NCBI RefSeq assembly: GCF_040182565.1
Contig: NC_089882.1
Span: 15,825,683-15,889,682, forward strand
Source of the DNA: Anser cygnoides
Taxonomy: Eukaryota > Chordata > Aves > Anseriformes > Anatidae
Direction of reading: 5' to 3'
DNA: 64,000 nt
Of the stretch, positions 1 through 13,100 are shown piece by piece. A program made the position numbers and the translations under genes. Position 1 is the stretch's first letter; each line of letters begins with the position of its first letter. The notes under the pieces were generated by a model that saw only the letters and a program-made list of their open reading frames with translations, made no database searches and was not told the DNA's origin.

Positions 1-481
1 GGAAGGTAACTGCAAAGCAATTCTCCCTAAACATTTTTTTCCTCCAGCATTGTTCGCAAATTCTTTGTCACTCTGCTTCATAACTAGTATTTTTCATGTG
101 TTCAGATATTTCTAAGTAATAAACACAGATATAGTCAATTGAAATATATAACACTGAGAAAATACAGTTAAAGAAACAAGGATTCTACACTTAACATGCT
201 GAAAATTTATTACAAGACCCAATTACAATAAAACAATCATGTCAGGGTTCAAGATTTTCTGGACAGATGGTTAACTTAAAACACACTGACCCCCTATCAG
301 ACTGGATTAGTGCCAAAAGCACTCAGCCTTTCCTACAGAAAGTGGGTCAGATTAGATTTTTTTTTTATCCAAGTGCTTTGATGCATCATGATTTCCAAGC
401 AATTTATTAAAATCTGCCGTACTAAAATATTTTTGTATTCTTATATAGAAAATAGGATTCCCACTTGAACATCACACTTAC
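1..481 (-). other. DOCK3: DOCK3 intron 2, 5' portion (continues past the left edge)
   Basis: On the minus strand this begins with the donor GTAAGTGTG directly after exon 2 (intron base 1 is position 481). The sequence is AT-rich with a T9 run near 358-367. I see no further exon; exon 3, which would complete the SH3 domain, lies outside the window. Confidence 0.9.
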
Positions 482-565
482 CTTCACATTTCTCTAGGAT
501 CTGGACAGTTTCACCTAGTTCCAGGACTAAGCCTTGCGGTACAACTCCACGGAAGCTGCATATCA
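482..565 (-). CDS. DOCK3: DOCK3 coding exon 2 (first half of N-terminal SH3 domain)
   Basis: Exon 2 of dedicator of cytokinesis 3 (MOCA), a DOCK-B family exchange factor for Rac1 that acts with ELMO and WAVE proteins in neurite growth. Read on the minus strand, the 84 bases complete a split Val codon, give 27 full codons, and end with the first base of the next (Gly) codon. The peptide contains VICSFRG, PQGLVLE and ETVQILEKCEG, which cover the first strands and RT loop of the SH3 domain (protein residues about 13-41). These residues fit DOCK3 and not DOCK4, which as I recall has VIASFRG, PYGL and EKCDG. The acceptor is CCCTCTAG and the donor is G|GTAAGT, both canonical. The length is a multiple of three and both ends are phase 1. 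The frame is intact and joins exon 1 correctly. Residue 20 is Val where I recall Ser in mammals; this is probably a lineage substitution. Confidence 0.97.
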
Positions 566-3500
566 CTAGAGGGTGGGGAAAAAAGAAAGAGAGACATGTG
601 AGGGATGAACCTGTGTGTGAATTTTTCTTCTAAGCATAGCACTTTAGCTCATTCCCTACACAAAAATAGCTATTACACAGCTGCCCAGAAAACCTGTCAG
701 CCAACTCTCCTCATCAGATATCTTTATTTTGGCCTTTATCACAAGTTAAGCTCAGCAGTAGCATAAAAGCTGTGCTTTTTAAAAGACTTTTGAATTAAGC
801 AAGGCTCATAATGACTTTAATCACCAACCCCAGATTCATACTGGATACAAAGATTTCCTTGTGTCAGAATTCCTTCTCTACTACATCAATAGAACAGGCA
901 GTCCTGACTACTGGCATTGACTTCCTTTTGTTTTCTTTGAAATCACTTTCCTTCAAGTTGATGCCATCTCAGGTACCATCTGTGCAGCTAATACACTACA
1001 AAAATCCTATATTAACGTACATTACGTTTAACTAGATACATGTGGGACTACATAGGAATCTGTAGTTTTCAGAAGCACTGAACAACTATCGTATTATACA
1101 TCTGAAATATTTTTCAAGGTATCAGTAGTTTTCATTAACTGGGGAGAATATGAACCTAATATTTCAGAAAATACAAAAATCAACTAAGAATTACTAAACA
1201 AACTATGCAAAACAAATATGGTATTGTATAAAGATACATTCTTTGACCACAATTATCAAAATGCAATAAGGTCATGGGCATTACCAGAACAATGACATAC
1301 CAAAAGAAAGGATGAATTGCAAATAAGGTTTCTTCCCCAGACTCCCCAAGCCCCATATGCCTGTTCAGCAGCATTTAAAATCTCACACAGGCACAGATTT
1401 AATTCAATCATCTGAGCACCTTGTTCTGAGTAAACGCATGCTCAGACACATGGCACTCACTGCGTGTCACGCAAAGGCACAACAGAGTACCACAAGTGGA
1501 ATTCCAAGAGCTGGAATAGTGACCTCCAGTGGGCAATGTCCCTTTCCCAATTTAAGAGAACACTCCCCTTAAAATAGCTCAAAATATGGTTGAGATGTTT
1601 CGATGGGATGGAGCTACGTTTCATCTCCTCCCTGAATGCCTTTTTGTGTCAAAGCCACTGATCTCTTACGACTGAAGTTGCTTTGTGCAGAACTTACAAG
1701 GGAAGTTTTGCACAAAGAAGTTCAAGCTCGAGGAAGAAGAACACCAGGAAAAGAACTAAGACCAACTTCTGCACCATTTACCACAAGGTATGTTTCTTGA
1801 CCCTTCGATTGCAAAAAAAAAAAAAGTATAAAAAAACATCTCTACCAAAGATCAAATGCATACAAGATGTCATAAAGGGAAAGATCAAGAAAAAAAAAAT
1901 CAAACTACATGAAGCAGGCATCAGCCACACAAATGAAAGTAATGAGAAAAAAATTTGAATCAAAATCTGAAAACATCCAATGTTTGCTCTGAGAGTCAGT
2001 GCATTGTTTAATTAAAAAGGAAAAAAGTAGGGATTCCATCAAACCTCTCAGCTCATACAGCCCAACAGAAGACAGCACTGGTTAAACGAGGTTTGAAATT
2101 CTTGTTTACTTAAGAGACAGGAGAAACACAGCAACTGGCTCCAGACTGGAGTAAGACAGACAGCATAATCCAAGGAAAACACTGAGCTTGTCAGCATACT
2201 GGATTCATTCTTCACCCATGAAGAATTCATAAATATGATTTTCAATCAAAGAAAAACCACTTAACATTTCTCCCAAAGTGCAGAAACATTGGCAGTTGCC
2301 AAATGTTTTACTGGCAGGCCATAATCAAACCTCCAGTGCTGCTCCTCACCCCTCCAGTGATTTAGGTAACAGTGTCCTTTAAATCCAGATTTCTTTTTCC
2401 CCCTAATAAGGCATTTACCCAAACAGGAAGGTACAAACTTCTTTTGAACTGTTGTCCAAAATACAGTCCTATATTCAAACAACATTACTCTTTCATTCAG
2501 ACTACCCAAAATAATAAAAAATTCTAGCATATGTAGAGAATGCTGTAAAATCCTGGGTGAAAAGCTACTATTGAAAATACCCCCAAAATGGAGAAATATT
2601 AATACAGTAACAACATGTATTCATGTAAGAGTAATTCTAGACACAGGAGGATTACGAATTTATTATGTATGTAAAAATATTAAATGCCATGTCCCAGCCA
2701 CTTTCAACTTCTCTGCACATGCCAAGATCATCAAGACACAGGGACACACAGGCTGTGGGACACATCACAATTAGTGCCTGAAGACAAAGAGCCATCTAAG
2801 CTGCAGGCAGGTTAATGACTGACTGGTCTCACTCAGGTGAGTTCAACAAATACCTGAAGCTGGAAAGTGTTGCTGCAGGTTAACACCACACTAGAAGTTC
2901 CGAACTGGGGAACAACTGCTGGCTTCCTATAATGATTATTTCCTATACAAAAACCATGGAATTAAGGATGTAGCCAGGGAAGAATTGGATGTGATGCAAA
3001 GCCTAGTTCCTTGGTCATCACATACCTGCCTATTTCGTAGCAATAAAGAGCAAGCTTGCAAGGACCACTAACAGAACAGTACTAGGAAAATAGAGTACTG
3101 AGTCTTTCAACTGCTCATATAGTCAATTTCAAAAACAAGGACAGGAATAATGACTTAAATATATTTAAGCCTATAAGAAATAATTCTAATAGATCTGTTA
3201 GTTTATAGAAGCAAACTGTCCATTTATAAAAGGCTTTTGCTGATCACACAAGGAAAATCTCAGAAGGGCTCTGTTGCATCAGTATGTCACCAGCTCTTTA
3301 TAATTCACAGTACTCAGTCATGAGATGGTCAAAGATCTTTTCTTAGGTCTACCTGAGTAAAAAAAAAAAAATAAAAAAGTCACAGAACAGAAAAGAATTG
3401 ACTCCATCAGCTGTAGATACAATCTAGATGACCATCTCAATTAGAAAGTTCTCAAACAAAAACAACATCTACCTCCTGTTCCTCATTCTTAATAGAGCAG

Positions 3501-5063
3501 TATGAAATTAACTGCTTCACCAATAGATTTGTGCATTATGCAAGTTTGCTGTGTTTGATGATTTTAATAATCATTAATTTTAAAAAGGACATGTGAATAG
3601 CAAAACATTTTCAGAATAACAGAAGCCAAATCTCAAGGGTAGGAGACTTTTCAGCCACGCTAAACTATACAAAAGTCAGGAAAAGCCGAAGAATTCAAAT
3701 AAACTGACCGAGTCCACCATAGTACATCAAGCCATATCTTGTTAAAACTATTTCACATATCCCAAAATCTTACAGTTTTTTGACTTCAGACATGTTAAGA
3801 CACCTACTGATTGTGACAGAATCCCAGAGCTCTGCAGCTGTTTTATAGCCTGATGTATGACTCCAAAGGTTACTGCCAAAGTTATGGATGGTGCTCCTTT
3901 ATTAAGCTAAAAATGCAGTATGAAATCTTATTTACGAAGTCACTTCTAAGTACAGTTCTTCTCTGCAGAATTACTTCAGAAGTACGAACACAAATGTGTA
4001 TGGGAAATACAGAATAATTTAACCATTCTAGAGAAAATCATTTACAGACAGGACTCCAGTATCTGACTTCTGCCGTTCCCACAAAGACATTCTTTGTAGT
4101 ACCACAAACATCTATCTACACAGCCCATCCCTCAGTAAGTCTCCATCTTTTCTTTCAAGAGTGGTCTCCTCAGTCCCCAGAATAGAGTAGTGCATCATCA
4201 CATCAGCCACACAGCAAAGGTTCTGCCCACCAGTTAACAGATCTGAACAATCCCTCTCAGATTCCAAGACAGACATGCAGATTTTCAGAGACTAAACCCC
4301 CTCGCCAGCCAGCCTTATAAAGGATGTAAGAATGTCATCCCTCCCCAAGCTTAATGTCAGCCAGCAGTTAAATCCAACATCCTGCCAAAGAGGACAGCTT
4401 TGAAGAATCACCATGCACAGGAACTATCTACAGGGCAGAGGTTCTTCAGCTGTACTACTTGAACCGTATTGAAGCGGGCCATGGCAAAAGAAACGCCTTC
4501 CTCTGCAATTTTTCAGTAAGGAAGGCACAAACTCATTCACACAGGCACTCACTCTCCAGCTGTGAGAGACAGCATGAAGGGACTGGGGATATAACAGATG
4601 GGACTGGAGTAATAGTTCGGAAATCCAAAGATCAAGCAGGAGAGGACAGCCTCAGAAGCGCTTCCCTTGCCTAAGGACATGCCCTGCCACGGTGTAAGCA
4701 ACTGCATTACAACTCTCCAGCAATAAGAGAAACTGTCTTGAAAGGACAGAATTGAAGGGCGTGCAGCTACACACAGCATTTTAAGAAAGAGCCACTGGTT
4801 TTGCATGGCTTGCTGATTCCTCATATATTAGATAAGTAAAGGAGCTGCTTGCCATATGGACAAAGACCCAATCAATACAAGCTACTGGGATTTTTCTAAA
4901 GAAAAGCTAAAGAACAGCCCCTGTCAAGAGCTCTTGCAGAAGCTGAGCTTGGCTGTGATAAAGGGGGAAGACATTTGCACAGATCAATAACTAGCACAGA
5001 GGTAGGAAACGGAAGAAAAGTCAGTTCTCTTCATGAAGACAGACTGGCCAGCAAGCTCTAAAG

Positions 5064-5290
5064 GGATCCACGTTGGAGCCTATTCTTTATAAGGTATTTC
5101 TAAGGGATCCAGGAAAGCCAGCATATAGCCAAGTGAGAAAGTCTGTGATGCTACTAAGGGCACCGATGAGCTTCAGAAGGACCTGACAGCCACATGCAGA
5201 ACTGGCAGATGTACGCCACTCAGTTTGCCTACAGGGCGGTGATTTCACAAAGGCCAACAGCCCTAACAACCTCACATGCACACCGACGTC
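5064..5290 (+). repeat. Old CR1 LINE fragment, reverse-transcriptase region
   Basis: The stretch follows the CR1 RT region piece by piece: a match to the GGATC..TTGGGGCCTRTTCTGTTTAA segment at its start, the CTTCAGAAGGACCTGACA segment near 5168 (CR1: CTGCAGAGGGACCTGGACA), and CACAAAGGCCAACAGCC followed by AACAACCTCACATGC near 5246-5282 (CR1: AACAAGGCCAAGTGCC, AACAACCTCATGC). It carries many indels and stops and has no coding potential. It is inserted opposite to DOCK3 transcription. Confidence 0.7.
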
Positions 5291-8200
5291 CTCTCACCTT
5301 GCTACGACAGGAAAGACATGAGAGAAGATGCACCAAACACTGCACAGGGACCTTTGTATGATGAATTATTAGCCAGGATAGGATGCTTCCACCAGTAAGA
5401 CTGAGAGCTGAAAGGCATGCAGGAAGTGTAACTGGTAGGCTGCATGGAGAAGGTGAACAGGGAGCGACTGCCACTCACTCCTGCCAGGACCAAAAGCACA
5501 CTCAGACTGCAGAGCTGCATTCATTTTGCTGTGCCACAGTTTGAAATAGGTCTTTCACTTTGTAATTGCTTCTAATCCAATTTCTGTGTCCCAGCTTCCC
5601 CACCCAGTCTCACCTGAATCTCAGTGCTTCCAGAGATGTGTTTTTTCTCAATGGATTATGTCAGTTACACCGTAACAGTAGTAAGAGAAATGCTCTACGT
5701 TTTCACATGAATAGTGGGAAAAGCTAAAAGGAAAACAGGTAAGTGCCAGAGAACCATACAGCACGATACCTCCACATGAAACGTCAGGCAGAAGCTAGTC
5801 TACTTGCCCCCCACACCACTTTCCTTAGTATATAAATCAACCTACTTTGCAGCACTACGAACTTGGCACATGTATGCACCTTCTGCATATATTATTCTCC
5901 AACCTATTTCCACACATTTCAGTAAAGCCTACAGAAATATTTTGATGTTGCATAATAAACTATTTACAATAAAAAATATCAGTTCAGCCCACAATAAGTC
6001 ATTTGTTTTACTTCATAAGGGAACATAGCCCTTTCCCTCTCCAAATTCCCTGATACACCAGTGAAAATTAGAAGTCCTTATATAAATAAGGGCTGAGAAA
6101 CAAAATTGGTTCAAGAGTTTTCCATGTTTTCATTCCTTCTCCAAGTCTAAATTACGACTTTCTGACCATAAAGTTGGGATTTTAATTATTTTTTTTGGCT
6201 TTGCTTTATTTCTCATGTTTTCTCTTCCACAACAGAAACCATATATGCTAGAGCATATCCAATATACTAAAACATTTTTGCTTCTCTTCAAAGCTTGGCC
6301 TCACCAACATCTTAGGGTAATGAACTCTATGGGTTAACTTTGGGGAAAAAAATAACATCACAGTATCAGTTGTGACCATGCTTTTTGTTTGTTTCATTGG
6401 GTCATTTTTATTTGCGTAACCTGACAAAAAAGAAACAGAAGGTTCCTGCACTCCTTCCATTGTAACAATCGCCATTTTGCAAACTTCCAACATATCTGTG
6501 TTTATTCATTGCTCCAAAAGACAAGTCTTCCTGGGCTGTGCGATGGTTCATCCCAGTTCTCTATTCATTATTATCAGTCTGACCAAAGTTCTGGTGACTT
6601 CTAATACTTTTAGAAGACACCAACAGAATGTAGAGGTGTTTGAGGTTGAAGCATGCCTTTAATTGTTGTATCTGGTTTGTACTACAGTCAATGTGCAGTT
6701 ATTCAGGCTACGCATGAATTATGCCCCCAAGCATATCTTCAGTCAAATAATTTCAAAAGCAATGAGGAAGATAATGCATAGGAGAAGCACAGCTGTAGTT
6801 GTGCAGCTCTACACCCAAATCAATTATCTCCATACCCTACCAATTTATAATCAAACCATGCAGATACTGTATTGGATTCTATGCTACAAATGCCAAAGTT
6901 ATGATTTTTTTCTGATGGTGTAATTTATGTTTTATAATACATAACCATATTTAAATTCACATCTCTGTCACACCAGCTAAGAATTTGGCATTTATACTTA
7001 CTTTGAGTAAATGCATATCATAAACACGAATTTCACAGCCCCTGTAAAGGAGTATAAAGCATTTAATTCTACAACAAATTTGCCATGGTCCATAAAGGGT
7101 TTTTATTTGCTTGCTTATTTTGCCGATGTCATAGTAAACTTTGTTTGCCTGAAGCATTTTTCACTTTTTTAATTTAAAGCTGTTAAGAGTGGGTCACTCT
7201 GAAAACTACTAATTACATGAGCAGAAGTATACTGGTAAAAACTGCTATCTGAACTCCGCACTCATCTTTCTAACTTTACAGTGTATTTCCAAATCTGGGA
7301 AAGATTGCTAAACAAAGTGATACTCTAAGTGATATTTACCCACCAGTGAAGATCTCTTCCTATCCCAGTTCTAACACAGTGAATTCCAACCATTTCTTAA
7401 GTAGTTTTATATGCAAGACTGTAGTTTAAATTTTAACTTCCCATTTGACCACTGCCAGTTATCACTATTACTGGGTAACATGGAGTACAAGTCAATCTCT
7501 GAGACTGCCCGTAAGATTGATTGGCCTTGAAGAAAATGATATAATTACTCCAGACTGGTAACTTAAAGTTTACAGAGAGGATATATCTTTCCCTAAAGAG
7601 CTTTTCCATATTAGATGTTTTTAATAGATGGATTCATATCAAACAGTTATAAGCTAGTTTTAACAGCTGAATAAGATGAACTCGATTTTGCTCCCTGTAG
7701 TACCTAGACAATGATAATGACCCCATGTAACTTAAGAGTTGCTGTATTAGGCAAGAGCAAAGATGGCTCTAAATACAATCCCTTTTCCTTAGTAGAGGCT
7801 AAAATAAGTAGGTGAAGGAAAGGTATTAGAATAGGGCAGGGATGTAGCTTTCCATAACTTGAGCCATCTCTGCATTGGGACTTCCTGAACCAGAGGCTAC
7901 CAGCATTAATTTTTATGTATGTATTAAATAAAACGCTCCATACTTTTTCCTCTACAGCCCCACTCAATGTTTTTACACCCCACCAACCCGAAACAGCTGT
8001 ATTCTCCCAGAACTTTTACTTCACTTAGGCATCATACAGAAAGCACTGTTATTTGTTCAGCTCCTGCATCACCAATGCCCTCTGGCTTGTATTAAAATAG
8101 AGTGAACTATCAATTTCTGTTCTTCCTCTCCATACCATTTATGGTTTTAGGATCCTCGAGGCTACCTTTCCTTAGTAATTCATTTTCCAAGAAGGGTGAC

Positions 8201-8949
8201 AGATTCTTTGCACTTGCACATGGCAAACAGGGAAAAATCCCTATAAACCACAGCAACATGACTGCACAAGAAAATTAACCTAAGAGTCAAGATGTAGCTT
8301 TACCTGGTTGTGAGGCAATTGCATTAAACAACCACCCCTACAGGCAGAAAGAATTAATACTTCCCAAACCACCTTCCAGTCTGAGTCTCAGAACCCACAA
8401 CCCTTTTTGCTGCAAGAAGCAGTACTTCTCGCAAACAGATAATCACAGGCCTGGTCATTTAAAAGAATAAAAAACAGTTTACAAAGAAAAAAAGGCCTTC
8501 ACATTTTTATCACAAAATTAAATGCCGATATGATTCTTTTGTGTGTGGAACCACCTGATTAAGCCTGGCAGCTTCAGAGACTGCACCATCAGACCCTGAT
8601 GATATTTGACAAGGGAACAGAAGCACAAGGAAATTAAAATTAAAACATTTTCATTTTGTTCTACAAATACCTAGAAGAGTATTTTCACCTTCACTCTATA
8701 CCCTCCTAGTACTTACATGATTAATTGTCAGTGAAGGTTTCAATTATTTGATAGGAATGAATTTGAGACAGGCAAATTTATTTGCAAGTTCAGGCCCCAG
8801 CCAGCATGCATGCTTACAAAGAAAACAGGAAACAAAATACTTCCAAACCACTGTGTTTAAGCAAACAGGTAATATAAAGAATTCGGGTACAAAGGAAAGG
8901 ACCCATCCAGTTACAACCTAAAGAACACCTACCCAAGTAAAACACCACA

Positions 8950-9228
8950 ATGTTTTTGCAGGAAGGGGTATACTCATCAAAAATCCCCATACACACAGTG
9001 CAGAACAGGGCTCTAATCCGATTGGAATTGCCAGGCACTAATGTAATACGCAAAAAAGATTATCAAAAGCTGATTAAAAGCCATCCAAACATTACAACCG
9101 AAGAGGAGGGATTAAACAAAAGACATGAAGACATGAAGAAGAGGGCTAAAGAATTTTTTGACCTTATTAATGGTCTACACAAACTTTTAGGGAAAACCTC
9201 GAGGAAGAAAAATATGCTGCAGAGTTGA
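8950..9228 (+). other. Unrecognised 92-codon open frame, antisense to DOCK3
   Basis: An open frame with a Lys/Glu-rich, helix-like C-terminal half (for example RHEDMKKRAKEFFDLINGLHKLLG split over residues 60-83). I do not recognise the protein. No Kozak context, splice sites or second homologous piece supports it. It ends 50 bases before a GC-rich patch. It could be a chance ORF or a scrap of an old retroposed gene. Confidence 0.15.
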
Positions 9229-9319
9229 AAGCAATCTGTTCCACGTAAGGCTTTGAGTATTTCCAAAATTACACTACAATTAAGTGCCGGTATTCCAGGC
9301 AGGCCGGGGAGCACTGGCA

Positions 9320-9333
9320 GTTGCTAGGCAGCA
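9320..9333 (+). promoter_or_regulatory. RFX X-box-like site (left copy)
   Basis: GTTGCTAGGCAGCA matches the RFX palindrome GTTGCC-N-GGCAAC with one-base spacing and one change per half-site. RFX factors drive cilia and MHC class II genes; any function here is inferred. Confidence 0.35.
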
Positions 9334-9461
9334 TCTGCTCCTGTCAGAGCTGCCGCCTGCTCTGGGCTGCGCAGAACCTGGGCCAGGGACACCGCCACCA
9401 ACCATCGGGCTGCTGCAAGGCAGCTCGCTGCCATCGCACGGCATCTGCACGGCGCTCAGAG

Positions 9462-9475
9462 TGCTGCCTAGCAAC
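9462..9475 (-). promoter_or_regulatory. RFX X-box-like site (right copy, inverted)
   Basis: TGCTGCCTAGCAAC on the plus strand is the exact reverse complement of the left copy at 9320-9333, about 130 bases away. Confidence 0.35.
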
Positions 9476-10059
9476 ACCGCCTCTTCCTACTGACTCATAC
9501 CAGCACTATGAAAATATTCGTGTAAAAAAGGAAACAGATGCCTGAGAAGAAAGGTGATCATTCACTAGCAAAGTGAATTATTGCTAGCATCTTTCCCCCG
9601 CCCTTCAGGATAAAAATAGAGGTTAGGCTCGAAAATCATGAGCTGTTTAAAATAGTTTTGCACATCCTGGTGACAAGAGGTAGGATGGGCAAAAAAAAAA
9701 ATATAGACCAGAAGCCCACAGCACTGTCCGCTTTCTTACCTATATTAAGGAACTGACTTTGAGCTTCTAACTTGGCAGGCACCAACACCGGTCGCCCATT
9801 CCCTTCCTGTACTTCTATTCCCAATGCTCTGGGGGCACTGAAGTCCCTCATCCCTGCATCATTCCCTCTGCAGGGGAAGAAAATGCAGCAGCTTCTTTTT
9901 CTGCCCTTTAATTAGGGACAAAGGCTGCTTCACACCTCACCTGCACAGAGGAGAAACACCCCACCTGCAGCACGCCGCTCGTCATGTTCCTCACAGCAAG
10001 CATGGGCCACCCAAGGCCGCACCGCAATGGTGAACGCCAGGAAGCAAAGTAAGGCACCA

Positions 10060-10165
10060 GTCGGGTTCTGACCATCCTGGAGGATGGAGATTGCACCACC
10101 TCCCCAGGCAGCCTGCCCCAGTGCTTCAGCACACTGGCTGTGAAAATTAGCATCCTGTACAGTAA
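10060..10165 (-). repeat. CR1 LINE 3' fragment (degenerate)
   Basis: On the minus strand the translation reads LKHWGRLPGEVVQSPSS, the conserved CR1 ORF2 C-terminal segment that is VRHWNRLPREVSESPSL in the fresher copy at 28246-28664. Flanking sequence to about 10420 is GC-rich but not recognisable as CR1. This accounts for part of a 137-codon minus-strand open frame here that is not a host gene. Confidence 0.6.
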
Positions 10166-13100
10166 CTGACGACCAGGCTCCTTCTGCCTCCACTGGTCAA
10201 CTCTGAGGAGCGTCGGGCTCTGCCCTGCCGGTGGCTTCCTACGAAGCAGCTGCCCACGAACCAGCCCCTGCTGGCCCCCGCTTCCACACGCCGCAGCACC
10301 GCAGACCTTGCTGCAGCTCATCAGCCTGCCTGCTCCGAGGGGGGAGCCTCACCACCTCGGCTGCCCAAGGACACAGTCAGCTGCGCAGCGAGCTACGAGA
10401 GCACCGCCAAGTTACCTGCACCAAAGCCGCAGGTGTGCTGCTATGCTTTATATCCTACTCCATTTTACATTGACCACAACTTCTGGTCCTGATGTCTAAC
10501 TGCTAAGTTCGTAAGGCGAATATACCTTGGCATTTAAGATTGATTTGCACATTTCCCATCTGGAGGAGGATGGGAAGAAGATAGCAGACTTATAAAAGCA
10601 TATTTAGCTCCTGCATCCTAGCTGAAAACTATTGTATCCTATACTGTCTGCCACATAAGAACTTTTTGTGGAGATCTGAAGACAGCTTTTGCAAGACTGC
10701 CAAGAAACCTTTCAAACCCCACACGAGAACTTTGACCTTTTTGGTCAACCATTTGCTACTAACCTTCTAGGAAATGAAGTATTTACCTGACATAAGTGGA
10801 GACGCTGTTCTTACGAGATCTACAGAATTGTTCCCTCTTCTAATCTTGACTTAAGCAAACACATTAATTAATGTTATAAACATCATTTGACACATTATCA
10901 AAATCCTCTTTTTCTCTTACTGCATCCTTCACACAGGCTGAAATAATTTGCATTTTTAACAACAACAAGAAAGAGAATATTGTCTTGGGCAAGCAACCTG
11001 GAGCACAGTCACTCCAGCACCAAAAAACACAAGAATCCAAGACCAGAAGTCACAGTTTCAGGCATTGCTATGACGAAGAAAGTTAGAGAAAGAGCCCTAT
11101 TCTCTACTTCCACATCCCCAGAGATAAAAGAAAAAAAAAGCCATTTCTGCAAGACCCTTTGCTTCAAAAGCAATCTTCCTTGGGGGAAAACCCTTGGACC
11201 ACAAAGAACCAAATACACTGCAGAAGGGAGGGAAAAAACAAACAAAAACACAGCATAGCAGTTTTTTTTGTTTTCTTTTGTTTTTAAATAGTTCTGATTA
11301 GATCAGCGTATTCAGAAAGGCTGAAAGGGAACATCAGACAGGCCAAGCAGCGAGCTGCAAATGCCAGGGGCGTGCCGGGGCAGTGAGGAGCTACTGACAG
11401 CAGGAGCACAAGTGTGGTCAGCGAGCAGCAGAGCCAGGCCTTCCTGCAGCCCGCACCCAGGAGCCCTCGCAGCAGCATGGCCGATCAGTGCAACCTCTCC
11501 TCCACGGGAAAGGGGCATGCAAGGAACTCACTTAGGCACGGGGGGCAGGTAACTGGGAGCATGCAGCTCCATTTTATGCAGCACGTAACAGCAGACGTCA
11601 GGGGAAAGTTATCACTTTCAAGAAGGTTGATCCTGCATTCAGTGAAGCTACATTGCTGCCTCTTTGGTTTGCCAAAAATTGAGTTGCCAGTCACTCAGCT
11701 CAAGACCATTTACAGACCATGAAAAACCACCACATCTAAGTTCAAACCGCAAACTATTTTTAGCATAATCCACATATTTTTGGCTTATTAATCCCACACT
11801 GGCTGACACTTTCTTACTTGTACCTACACTCTCTCCATGCACATAATGTAGTCATACACACAAAAACGAGAAAACATGCGCTTTGGTGAAGTGGGCAACT
11901 TTACGCAGACGTTTCACAGGCATCATCCTCTGCAAAGGCAGAGCACAGGTGAAGCAAACATCTCGTCCTGCCCTTCTGGGCTCACACCCAGCTACTGGAA
12001 TCACCCATATCCATTCCCCACAGGAACTATCCAGTGCTGCCTAAGATACTCCACTGGGAAAGATTTCCTGCTGCCTTTCTGACTTGATAGGGTGGACCAC
12101 AGACCCCAGCAAGACGAAGGACTGCGTGCAACCCAATACCCAAACAGGCCCATAAGATGATGTATATTGCTCTCAGCCAGCTTCGGGTCAATCAACAGTT
12201 CCGCTGGGTCTCCCTGACATGTATGCAAGGCTTCATTTTTTGGGGCAAGAAGACAGAAAGGGTAGGTGCACTAGATCTACAGCTGGCACAAAGATCTCAT
12301 TCTTAAGCATATTTAGAGGGAAGAGAGAGTCCCCTGCTGCTCAAACGCTCAGAAACAAGAGATTTCTATAAGAGGGAGCCATCTGCCAAAGCACACTGCA
12401 CTACACTCTAGCATGCTGGGTAACTCACAGACTTGTATTAAAAATTAAGAAAATTAAAATCATTCACCACTCCCTAGTGCCACACTGTTTGCACGGAAGC
12501 TTCCTTACATTGTAACACCTAGACAAACCCTTAGTTACGTTTCAGAGAGCAACTGGTACCAGCTTACCACTGAAAGCAGAATGACCTGCTCCCAATCACC
12601 AGCAGTTAGCCAGCACCACCTGCCATACACCTTTCTTAAGGCTTAATACCCAGAAAGAGTCAAGAGAAGAAAATGAAGGGAGGTGCTGAAGCAGAGGCCC
12701 ATCCCCAGCAGTGAGTACCCACCTCACAACTCCGCTGCAAAGCACTTGGCCTGCTCAGGCCCACCGTTACCCTCAGTCCTCACTGGAGACTCTTTGTTCA
12801 AAAAGAACACTACAATACGTCTGACAGGAAGGAACCAGCTACAAAAAGCTTAAGGGAGGCTTCCAGGATCTCAGAAGAGATCAGCAAGTTGATTTTGACT
12901 CCCGAACACCTGAACGGAGGTTTGATTTTTAACATCAGTCACTTGAATGAAATATTTCATCTCTCTGCCTTGAGGTTCAGTGAGCTTACATTTTGAAACA
13001 GAACAAGGAGTAATATGTAGTGATATTAAGGCTGATTCATAACAAAACCAATCAGTGGAAAGACTGTTGTCAGTTACAACCGGCTTTCAACCAAGATCCT

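Larger units (their letters stand above)
9280..9490. promoter_or_regulatory. Intronic GC-rich mini-island with paired X-box-like motifs
   Basis: A roughly 210-base block of high GC with about a dozen CpGs, set in AT-rich intron. It is flanked near both ends by the same 14-base motif in inverted orientation (9320-9333 and 9462-9475). It may be a small regulatory element or alternative promoter. It is too short for a classical CpG island and no transcript is evident. Confidence 0.35.

Noticed and set aside
482..565. Assignment to DOCK4 or DOCK1 rather than DOCK3
   Set aside because: EEEKYGV, VICSFRG, PQGLVLE and ETVQILEKCEG fit DOCK3; as I recall, DOCK4 differs at several of these and DOCK1 much more.
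5729..5745. Perfect donor ACAG|GTAAGTG on the plus strand in intron 1
   Set aside because: No acceptor-bounded exon or open frame attaches to it; isolated consensus donors are expected by chance.
9908..10321. 137-codon minus-strand frame
   Set aside because: Part matches a CR1 tail (LKHWGRLPGEVV); the rest is GC-rich filler without recognisable domain.
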